Source: Macrostomum hystrix (lineage: Eukaryota; Platyhelminthes; Macrostomidae). From it: 64,000 nt of DNA. The position numbers were made by a program, and so were the translations under genes. The DNA is taken from positions 372,001 through 436,000 of the forward strand of contig CATNEN010000002.1 of NCBI GenBank assembly GCA_950097015.1, written 5' to 3'. Shown here piece after piece: positions 43,423 to 54,900 of the stretch. Within the stretch, counting starts at the first letter, position 1, and each line of letters starts with the position of its first letter. The notes under the pieces are model-generated. The model was not told where the DNA came from. It did not search any database and saw only the letters and a program-made list of their open reading frames with translations.

Positions 43423-46400
43423 TCATTTCTTTCGCTTCTTTGGCTGCGCGGGTTCCTGGAAAGGTGAAAAATACGAAAAATCTGTTTAGACGATAAGCAA
43501 TACTTCAAATGCTCTACTACAAGTAGCAAAACTAGAATGGTTATTTTTTCTTTTACTAGCTACAACAAATTAGAAGAAAATGACAAAAATTAGGCAGCCA
43601 AACTTGGTAAATAAATCTCACATTGAGACACAAGACACAAGAATTTGTTAAATCTAACCTTAACTACCTCTATAATGTGGCAGAATCTCACCCCTGGGAC
43701 AACTCAATAATTTGACAGAATCTCACACCTGAGATAACCAAATGATTTGGTAAAATATCAGCCCTTAGATAATTTAAAAGTCAAATTAAAAATCAAGCCG
43801 CTAAAATAAAAAGTCGTATCTTAATTAAATCACAGAATGCCAATCCGCATACCTTATCCCCACGCGATTCGATACCAACTAACTTTGCGTTGCCATTAAG
43901 CTTCGCTTTTTTCTCATTCAGTTTTCGCTTCAAAGAAGATGATGCATTCTGTTGCTGCTGCTCTTTCTCTTCCACAAATTCGTCTTGAATTTCTTCCATC
44001 ACTTCCTCTTCTTCTGCATCATCATCTTCGGACTGGTCATCTTTCAAACTGTCAACTTCCTCTTCATCGTTGCCTGCCTTGCCGCGGCTGGCAGCTGCTC
44101 CGGCGCCAGCCAGTCCTTCCAGTGTCATCCTCGATTTGTACTTGCGATAGAGCGAAGTGTTGGGCTCAAATAATTTGCCGGCCTTCCGAGCCGCTTTGTA
44201 ATCCAACAGGGCAGTGAGAAATCTGCGCCCGGAAGTGTGCCTGGCAACATCGCCAGGTGTGTCTGACAAAAATCGGCAAGTCAGCTGGCAGAACAGCATC
44301 TTAGTTGATGAGGGACCTACACCTTCTTGATCGATCTTGTCTGGCGACTTTTCGACTAGTTTAGCATCCATTAAGTAGCGACGATATTCGTCAGGCACCG
44401 TAGACTCGGCGGTCCATTTGGCAAGGGCTCGGGCAAACTTCTTGCCACCGCTGTAGGCGAGCAGGGCGTCAGATGACGGCGGCATTTCATGCCCAGTTAG
44501 GGTGCAGCAAATCTGTGGGTTGATGAGTCAGGGGACATGCAATCTCAACTTTTATCAGAGCCTTTTAGCAAAGTTACACATTAGCCAGCTCTAATATTGA
44601 AATAATATAACTATTAGAACTAACAAGAACTAGAAGAGTAGAACCACCAAGGGGCAGGAAATTTCCCCTTGACATTTTTTGCTACACCAGAATGGAGCAA
44701 AGCAAACAGAACAAAACTCAAGAACATGGACTAAATTTTGTTGCACATTTTCTGAAACAAGAATCAAGTCGCCAGCTCTTTAGAATGTTAAGATATTTAA
44801 TGTTTTTGGCCAAAGGTCAGTTTTCGCCATAAACACTAGCCTATTTCATGCACCCCTTCACACAAATTAGTTCTGTGCATCAGTGCAGCCTTGCCAGGCC
44901 TTTAAAATTTATCAACATGTCACCAAAATGTGCCTGCATCATTTCTGTCTTTGGTGGTCACCTAAATTTATCTAGAGGGACTGCTGGACCTTCAAGGGCT
45001 ACAAAAGGTAGAAGCAGGTCACTATGGAGTCCATATTATGGACACCCTGACCAGAATTTCTCTAGTTTCACGTCAAAATACATCAAATGATCAACTCAAA
45101 AGATTAGGCACAGCTTAACCACAGGACACCCTTGCCTAGTCTGTTCCTCAATTGGTCTCGGGTTTACACCTTGGCATGCACTTGAAAAGAGATCAAATGT
45201 GTTGTTGTTTATGTGTTATCAATATCTGATAGCTTTGAATTGTACAATAAATTGCAGTAAGAGTATAAAACCCATTAAAACTGACATGTACTTTAACATA
45301 CAGTTTTTATGTTCATAAAAAACAATGGACTTTGCATGACAAAAAATGTTTTCAGTAGTGTATAACATGATTAATTTTTGTAAATTGTATAATAGATACA
45401 AAAAAATAATTCTACCATTGTATTATAAATATTTAAATAAATTGGTCTATCTTAAGAAAAACATATTAGATCTTTTATAAATAGCAATTTTCAGTTTCAT
45501 CACAATGTACATGTGTTTCTTCACACAACACATATGCACAATTAAATAAATGTCTAACACTCTAACACTGGAGTACAAATCAAATTTCCAAATTTTCCAT
45601 ATGGCATGCACCCAACATGATTCAGACCATGGATTATGCCCTGGCTAGCTCTAAGCTAGTCTATTGGCTAGCAATAAACCATTCTTAATCTTAACTGCAA
45701 AAAGCTATTGACAGACATGAAAACATAGGGTAATGTATCATCAACCGAACAGTGTATCTTCAAAACCGAACAAGAATTTTGACTTCTTCCTTGGTCTCGT
45801 GCAAGACAGAAACAAGCTATTGTGTTTCACAGAACAACTAATTTGAAAGTTGAAGAAATTATCTACAAGCTGAGGCATGATGTGCAATGAAGCATTAAGA
45901 GGAAAGAAAGATATTTATGTTTCAGTAAAATTTTTTTTGCAAAAGCATACTTTTTAACAACATTTTTCAGTATGTACTTTAGACAAAGATTGTATGTGGT
46001 TGCTTGCCAATTAAATGACCATAAATGTAGTTATTTATAGAGCATGAAAAATGCTTTCAAATTGCATAATTCTTGATAGTTCACTCCTTAAAATAAGATT
46101 AAACCACTCACTCAAATTGTAAAACCAAACATCAAATTCTCTGTTTGGTTTGAAGATACATGAAAATCATTGTTCGGTTTTAGATAAAAAGCAGGAATAC
46201 CTTTTTTCTATTTGATAAAATAGCAAAAGCAGATACTTTTTAGAAAGATGTAACTGTTTTCTATAACTTGGTTTTTGATTTATCATCATATCTTAAATAG
46301 AAAATCTGTAGCTTAGGTTTGAAGTTAAAAAAATACACATTCTTGTTTGGTTGATGATACATTACCCTAATATAATGCAAAAATGTGTCACTATAAATGT

Positions 46401-46771
46401 AAATTTAAATCTAATATGCCTATCAACAGAAGGCAATATGATACTCATTAGCTAAGTATCTATCTAGCTGGCTTAGCAAAAATAAAATCGTTTTGTAATT
46501 GATTAGGCCTACTATAATAAATAGCTCAAGATAAAATTAAAATGCTTACCAGATATTGTATTGCTAATTTAATACAGGAACTCGAATACCAGTCTCACTA
46601 TGCAATTATCCTATAATAAAGAGTATACTGACTTATAGCTGTGCTAGCTAAGTCACATCCTGATAATAAAAATGCATGTCTAGGGAATGAACCGAAACGT
46701 AGTCCTACCTTGCCATTCTTCAAAACGAAGTGTTTCCTTTTCGACTTTTCAATTGACTTGATTACATCCAT
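43423..46771 (-). CDS. SURF2: Surfeit locus protein 2 homologue, three exons
   Basis: Exons: 46771-46709 (21 codons), 44512-43853 (220 codons) and 43455-43423 (10 codons plus stop); 251 aa versus 256 in human. All junctions are phase 0, with donors GTAGGA and GTATGC and acceptors CAG. The N terminus VLKNGK-ICCTLTGHEMP across the first junction matches the family KVRCILTGHELP. KMLFCQLTCRFLSDTPGDVA and RHTSGRRFLTALLDYK match LFCKLTLRHI and RHTQGRRYQRAL. An acidic stretch (about residues 155-185) and a Lys-rich tail (KRKLNEKK, PKKRKK) complete the family layout. SURF2 is nucleolar and linked to ribosome biogenesis in mammals. The tiny first exon is separated by a 2.2-kb intron containing a TIR element. 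Divergent to the spectraplakin gene. Confidence 0.93.
44513..45728 (-). other. SURF2 intron 1, 3' part
   Basis: AT-rich intron sequence. Nothing recognised besides the TIR element that follows. Confidence 0.5.
45729..46367. mobile_element. 639-bp TIR element with TA target duplication in SURF2 intron 1
   Basis: The ends GGGTAATGTATCATCAACC and their inverse are perfect for about 19 bp and flanked by TA on both sides. The motif ACCGAACA/TGTTCGGT recurs several times inside both halves. The TA duplication fits a Tc1/mariner-type MITE. No ORF. Confidence 0.65.
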
Positions 46772-48970
46772 TAGGCGAAGAAGGACATATATTGCCGATT
46801 CTAAACGAATCGCTACTATTCAGCCTAAATAAAAGCCTTCGTCTTGGCTGTTTGCGGGGATCTAGGGATTTCTTGATTAAGGTACTAAGTTGTTTCGTTA
46901 GTAATATCAATCCACTTAGTGGGTCGAACAAGTCACTAAGTCGAATTGCGAAATATCTTCGGAAAAAAGTTCATGCTAATGTCAAGCAAAAAGGTGCATG
47001 TTGCTTTTTTCTGTTTAGGCTTTATATTTATTAGAAAAAATAAAACAAATTACTATTATTTTAGCTGCTAACTCTGCAAGACTTTAAAAGCTTGTTATAT
47101 CGCTTACATCCTTTGTGCATTTTTAAGATATTCATTTTCCAGGACATTTATATTCAGTCGCATGTGCAACATTTGCGTTTGCGTACATTTATGTGATGGA
47201 GGAGGAAGCTACTTATTATTAATTTATTAAAGTGATCTGCTCCATTGTATTCTAATAGTGATTTTTTAAGGATATGCTACTTTTACAAATTATGTCCCAA
47301 ACCGTAGCTGTTGGAAAAAAAGGAATTAACTTAACTCGGTTGATTTGTCACGAAAAAGTATATGTTAAACTGCAAGCAGCTATAAGTCTTTTAAAGCACA
47401 GAAAAATAGTAGCATTTTAAGTTCTATGTCATTTTTTGCCAAAATAGTTAATTAGCAACAATCCTTCGAATCCCATTATATAAGTGTGCTTAAAGCATAA
47501 GGAACTAATTTATTTAAACAAGTAATAAATAATTACTACAGCTGACTACAGGCTATATTTTTCCTTAGTGCTGGGGATTCAATCATTTTAGTTAGATGAA
47601 AATCATCATAGGGATATTTATTTCGTCAAGTTAACGTGTTCTACTTTTATTTATCCTCAATTGACAACCTATATATTTTCTGAAATCTTAAACGCGTATT
47701 TATTATCTTGATAAATATAGTTTATTATGCTTTTTATGCACTGTACTAACATAAAATTGCTTTGTGAGTATTTTACGGTAGCAGAAAATCTATTTTTAAT
47801 GCAAGCGAGAGCAACACAATAGCTTGTATTTATGGTAAGAATTATTTACTTAAGGCGCCAAGCAGTTAGTCAGTTTTCCAGGGGCTCCAGATAGGCGGTG
47901 CGAACAATCAGAAGAATCATGATCTTCTGTGACATTCAATTGCTATAGATTTCTCAGCTTTGAACAGGAAATGTATTCGTATTCTCAGAACACGCTCTGT
48001 ATTGTGCGTTTTTTCTAATTTGAAATGCTATATCCAGCCGTGACCGTCAATGGGAGCCGTGGGATTAAAGTCTGTTTTTGTAAGGCTTTCAGACCAGGAC
48101 AACCTCAGTAAAATCCCACTCCCTCTCTCTCTCTTTTACTTCCCACATCTCTCTATCAAATCGTATTCCCAAATAGCTCAGTGAGAGAGCTTACAACAAT
48201 GCCATAACTGCATAATAAGCCAAAAAATATCTTGTTCGCCCAATAGCTGCAGTGCGGGGACGTTGGTGGCGGGAGAGAAGGGGTGGGGAGGATTTCAGGG
48301 AGTTGGCGATAAAGTTCTTCTCCATAGCATGGACAAGGTATGCGGAGGAGAGGAGAGGAAAACGGGAGAGAAATGGCTGCGTACTTGAAGCCCTCCCCAG
48401 TGGCCAGTCCCAACAAGCCAAGCGTACTCAAATACTCAGGTTTTCACCTTCAACTCCAGCCTGTAGTTTGGCACTGGTGCATTGTTGTTCTGTGCTATTT
48501 AAGCCCTCATTCTCCCACTGCATGCCGGCTAATACTATTAGTTTTAAGTAGAGCTTCTTTTAGACCAAGCAAAAATTATTTTGCTACAAATTTATTTACA
48601 CAGTTTGAGTCAGGTCCATTCTAACATTAGCTTCCAAAGTCTTCCATCTCGTTAATAATTAGATACGGTAGAAAATCTAACCACGGAAGAGATACAGCAA
48701 AACGAAATCATTTTTGTGACCAAACAAATTCAGCAGGTAAACTTCTGCAACACATTATAACATAGCAAAAAGCTCTGTGTTTACATTGCTGCATAATCGC
48801 ATAATGTAATCAGGTTTGCGTCACACAAATAGCTATGGAGACCAAATTGCTAACTCGACACGAAAACCCCGCTTATTCCAGCGACCAGAGCTCCAGCATT
48901 TCTGGTTAATTAGCATAATTGGCTAGCTTAGCTGAGGCTAATATCAGGGGCCACAGGCTAAACTAGCGGT
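46772..48970. other. Divergent intergenic region between SURF2 and spectraplakin
   Basis: 2.2 kb that must hold the promoters of both genes. AT-rich from 46,850 to 47,850; a more GC-balanced patch occurs at 47,880-48,520. That patch includes a possible upstream spectraplakin first exon at 48373-48439 (see findings). No array. Confidence 0.5.
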
Positions 48971-51900
48971 ATGGATTCGCATCTGTACGGCCGGGTGGCT
49001 CATCCAGACCTGGCCCTGACCTACCTGCCTGTCAGCATTCTGCAACTCGACCCAGCTGACAGAGCTGTGCTCAGGGTGGCTGGTGAGTTCATCGAAATGT
49101 GTTGCAATATTTTTACGTTTCATAGGAATCAAAGGCGAGGTATTCCATTTCAAAACTAGTTTTTTTGGCTCTCTCCAAACTCAGACACTTCTGCGGCCCT
49201 TCAATAGTTAAGTTTGATGTGTCTGTTGTTGCAGCGAGGGTTCGCTTAGTCAGGGCTGACTAATAAAATTATATGTTGCTGCCCAGTCTATTGAATTCTT
49301 TTTTTCTACCGCTGATGAAAACGCTGTGCAAAACACATGGGGTCCATTTAGCCTCGCTGCAAATACTGAAACCAGTGCAGGGGCCTGGTGCAATGTTCAT
49401 CTTTGCAGAACTTGTAATTGAGATAACCATTGTTGGGTGTAGCTTGGCATTTTATCATGCATTTGTTGTGTTTTGCTGACTGAATAACAAGAAAAACTGA
49501 GTTTGTAGGACAGATTGTGAGACAGGTCATTAGAGACGGTGAGACAGGTCATTAGAGATTGTGAGACAGGTCATTAGAGACGGTGAGACAGGTCATTAGA
49601 GATTGTGAGACAGGTCATTAGAGACGGTGAGACAGGTCATTAGAGATTGTGAGACAGGTCATTAGAGACGGTGAGACAGGTCATTAGAGATTGTGAGACA
49701 GGTCATTAGAGACGGTGAGACAGGTCATTAGAGATTGTGAGACAGGTCATTAGAGACGGTGAGACAGGTCATTAGAGACGGTGAGACAGGTCATTAGAGA
49801 CGGTGAGACAGGTCATTAGAGACGGTGAGACAGGTCATTAGAGACGGTGAGACAGGTCATTAGAGACGGTGAGACAGGTCATTAGAGACGGTGAGACAGG
49901 TCATTAGAGACGGTGAGACAGGTCATTAGAGACGGTGAGACAGGTCATTAGAGACGGTGAGACAGGTCATTAGAGACGGTGAGACAGGTCATTAGAGACG
50001 GTGAGACAGGTCATTAGAGACGGTGAGACAGGTCATTAGAGACGGTGAGACAGGTCATTAGAGACGGTGAGACAGGTCATTAGAGACGGTGAGACAGGTC
50101 ATTAGAGACGGTGAGACAGGTCATTAGAGACCGTGAGACAGGTCATTAGAGACGGTGAGACAGGTCATTAGAGACGGTGAGACAGGTCATTAGAGACGGT
50201 GAGACAGGTCATTAGAGACGGTGAGACAGGTCATTAGAGACCGTGAGACAGGTCATTAGAGACGGTGAGACAGGTCATTAGAGACCGTGAGACAGGTCAT
50301 TAGAGATTGTGAGACAGGTCATTAGAGACGGTGAGACAGGTCATTAGAGACCGTGAGACAGGTCATTAGAGACGGTGAGACAGATTATTAGAGACGGTGA
50401 GACAGATCATTAGAGACGGTGAGACAGATCATTAGAGACGGTGAGACAGGTCATTAGAGACGGTGAGACAGGTCATTAGAGGCTGTCAGACAGACCATGA
50501 GAGACATGTGGCAGCCAAATTCAAAGCTACAGTTAAATTTATTTTGCTTACTCATATTTTGACATTGAGAAGTGGAGTGGAAAATGAAGCCATTTTTGGC
50601 AAACAAATTAGCATTATTTTGCATGTTTAAGAGGGGTTCGGTCAGAAAAAAGCTAGAATGGCAACAATAGGCGGCAGAAATGCAGCTAAGTTTTCGCTGT
50701 TGCTAATTTTAGCTCTCATACTCACTGGGGCAACCGGGCACCTCTCGCCAGCATGTCTGCTTTTGGAAAGAGGGCAGAACGGCTGAGCACACGGGTAGAG
50801 AATGCTTTGTAGCTATTGCTGCAGCTCTGCCTCATTTTTCTCGTCCGCCAGTCCACCCAGTTTTCTTAAAAAAAGCAGCAAATCGATGACTCACAGCTAA
50901 ATGCCCTGCTAGTACAGCACAGCAATTGTACACTAAGCATAAAATGTTCACTCACATTTTATGTCGATAATAGACAACATTTTTACCAATCACTTCTTCA
51001 GATAATAATAATAATTGATTACACCTGCCCCAATTGGGTCAGATGTGCAGCCGACAGCACAGCCGCAGCTAATGCGCGGCGCATCTGAAGGCTGCGTACA
51101 GCTGTTCAGTCCACGGACTGGGGGGGGGCGCCACACCCACCTTCAATTATCCCAGCTGATGCTGGTACCCATTTAACAGCTGGGTGAACTGAAGCAATGC
51201 AGAGTTAAGTGTCTTGCTAAAGGACGCAAATTGTTCCAGTGGAGTCGGGAATCGAACCCCCGACCTTCAAGTCATGAGTCCGACGCCCTAACCACTAGGC
51301 TACAACCTCTTCAGATAATATAACAAATGAAAACTGTTTTATAGAAAAATGTAGAAAATCAAAAGCTGAGCCAACCAAAAATAACTGTGAAAATACACCT
51401 GTAGTTGGTATAAAAAAACAAAGACAGTGACTGTCTTGCTTTGTGGCACAGTATTGTTCTGACCGTGATTTTAGAAAAAATGTCTGTCTAGTTGGATTAC
51501 AATCCAGATGAACGATTGTGTTTTCTGCGGAATTAAAAAAATATCAGATAATTGGGCCTGTTACCGGGTATTTTTATATTTACCTAATGTACCGTGATTG
51601 TTTACGTGTGACAGATTCTTAGGAATTCTAATTTCGAAAATTTTGTATCTGTAACGAAATGAAAAAAACGCAATAATTTTTTAACTATACTCGAGCTATG
51701 TTCACGACCAAAAAATACAATATCACAAGCCAGTTAGACAATCATTGCGTGTGTTGTCAGCTGCATGGAATTTTGTCTATACTTCATCTTTCATCTCGTC
51801 ACTATTCTTATTCTGCTCTTTCACCTGCTCAAGTTGAGCACATCTGAATCGATTTTTTTAGTCTACAGCCTCAGCTGCTTAGTAGTGTACACTGGGCAGC

Positions 51901-54900
51901 CACTGTACTCACACAGATTCTACTCGTCTCACTACAACTGTGCTCTAATCTCTTCATTTTCTCCCACGTAAAGCCATCTTAAAGTCTCACCTGGATTGCT
52001 AGTGGGCCTATTTTCACAGGCAATATAGACTTCAAAGCCCGTGCGTCTAGATAAGAGTACATCTAGATTAGATGTACATTCAGTGGCTAGATGAGTCTAG
52101 ATTCTGTGGCTAGATGAGTCTAGATTCAGTGGCTAGATGAGTCTAGATTCAGTGGCTAGATGAGTCTAGATTCAGTGGCTAGATGAGTCTAGATTCAGTG
52201 GATAGATGAGTCTAGATTCAGTGGATAGATGAGTCTAGATTCAGTGGATAGATGAGTCTAGATTCAGTGGATAGATGAGTCTAGATTCAGTGGATAGATG
52301 AGTCTAGATTTTATAGCTACTCAAGTCTAGGTCTCAGTTTTAGATGAGTCTAGATTCAGTGGCTAGATGAGTCTAGATTCAGTGGATAGATGAGTCTAGA
52401 TTCAGTGGCTAGATGAGTCTAGATTCAGTGGCTAGATGAGTCTAGATTCAGTGGCTAGATGAGTCTAGATTCAGTGGCTAGATGAGTCTAGATTCAGTGG
52501 ATAGATGAGTCTAGATTCAGTGGATAGATGAGTCTAGATTCAGTGGATAGATGAGTCTAGATTCAGTGGATAGATGAGTCTAGATTCAGTGGATAGATGA
52601 GTCTAGATTTTATAGCTACTCAAGTCTAGGTCTCAGTTTTAGATGAGTCTAGATTCAGTGGCTAGATGAGTCTAGATTCAGTGGATAGATGAGTCTAGAT
52701 TCAGTGGCTAGATGAGTCTAGATTCAGTGGATAGATTAGTCTAGATTCAGTGGATAGATGAGTCTAGATTCAGTGGCTAGATGAGTCTAGATTCTGTGAA
52801 TAGATGTGTCCTGATTAAGCTAGTAAAGTGTTCACCTTCAGCCACAAATAGACTTACCTTTCGTAGAGAGCCTAAAGTAGGGTAAAGTTTTTATGTTATG
52901 CATGAATTTTATTTCCGAATTTAATCTTCTAATCATATTTTAATTACTTTGCATGCTTTCCAAGTCAATTATAAAGACAGTCTGCTCACAAACACGGCTA
53001 AAGGAGTACGTAATTTTACTTTCAGAGTCAGTAAAAAGTGTCGGTAAGATGATAAAGGCACCAAAAAAACAACTGATTTACTGTTTTCATATCTCCGCAC
53101 ATGGCAGGTGGTGGTTGCAATTATTTGTTGAAAGGAAAATTTAACGAAAGGAAAATAATTTTCTACCGGAAAGATTATTGTAAAAGCCAAAGAAAGCATT
53201 CATTAAAAAAAAATTTTTAGTGAAAAAATTAAGCTTTGAATTTGAGTGTCCTTATAAAACATGAACATGCTGTTCTTTCAAGCCTTGAAGTGTAACTATT
53301 TTACGTGCTGATAAAATATTGCAGTCGTTTATTTTGCAACGACCTTCAGATATAACTACTCGTAGTATTCACAATCTTTCAAATCGTCACTCTCTTCAAC
53401 AGATCAACGAGACAGTACGCAGAAGAAGACATTTACAAAGTGGTTAAACAATCAGTTAATCAAGGTAAAATTATAATTTTTAAACACTTTTTGCCAATCT
53501 AAAAAGTACATTTGGAGATTTTAAAAATGGTGATTTATTGTGAGATTCTGTATGAGATACAAAATGAGATTCTGTATGAGATGCAACATGAGATTCTATA
53601 TGAGATGCAACATGAGATTCTAGATGAGATGCAACATGGGATTCTGTATGAGATGCAACATGAGATTCTAGATGAGATGCAACATGGGATTCTGTATGAG
53701 ATGCAACATGGGATTCTGTATGAGATGCAACATGAGATTCTGTATTAGATGCAACATGAGATTCTGTATGAAATGCAACATGAGATTCTGTATGAGATGC
53801 AACATGGGATTCTGTATGAGATGCAACATGAGATTCTGTATGAGATGCAACATGGGATTCTGTATGAGATGCAACATGGGATTCTATTTGAGATGCAACA
53901 TGAGATTCTATATGAGATGCAACATGGGATTCTGTATGAGATGCAACATGGGATTCTGTATGAGATGCAACATGGGATTCTGTATGAGATGCAACATGAG
54001 ATTCTGTATGAGATGCAACATGAGATTCTGTATAAAATGCAACATGAGATTCTGTATGAGATGCAACATGGGATTCTGTATGAGATGCAACATGAGATTC
54101 TGTATGAGATGCAACATGAGATTCTATATGAGATGCAACATGGGATTCTATATGAGATGCAACATGAGATTCTGTATGAGATGCAACATGGGATTCTGTA
54201 TGAGATGCAACATGAGATTCTGTATGAGATGCAACATGAGATTCTGTATGAGATGCAACATGAGATTCTATATGAGATGCAACATGAGATTCTGTATGAG
54301 ATGCAACATGGGATTCTGTATGAGATGCAACATGGGATTCTGTATGAGATGCAACATGAGATTCTGTATGAGATGCAACATGAGATTCTATATGAGATGC
54401 AACATGAGATTCTGTATGAGATGCAACATGAGATTCTGTATGAGATGCAACATGAGATTCTGTATGAGATGCAACATGAGATTCTATATGAGATGCAACA
54501 TGAGATTCTATATGAGATGCAACATGAGATTCTATATGAGATGCAACATGAGATTCTGTATGAAATACAAAATGAGATTCTGTATGAGATACAAAATGAG
54601 ATTCTGTATGAGATGCAACATGAGATTCTATATGAAATACAAAATGAGATTCTGTATGAGATACAAAATGAGATTCTGTATGAGATACAAAATGAGATTC
54701 TGTATGAGATACAACATGAGATTCTATATGAGATGCAACATGAGATTCTGTATGAGATACAACATGAGATTCTGTATGAGATGCAACATGAAATTCTATA
54801 TGAGATGCAACATGAGATTCTATATGAGATACAAAATGAGATTCTGTATGAAATGCAACATGATATTCTATATGAGATACAAAATGAGATTCTGTATGAG

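Noticed and set aside
47881-48551. A separate gene in the GC-richer patch upstream of the spectraplakin
   Set aside because: Open frames on both strands are short and arginine- or serine-rich without domain character; only the 22-codon candidate exon was kept.
51240-51310. A functional tRNA gene on the minus strand
   Set aside because: A and B boxes are present, but there is no proper acceptor stem, and the sequence continues into a SINE body with a target-site duplication. The same holds for 59490-59556 and 56452-56528.
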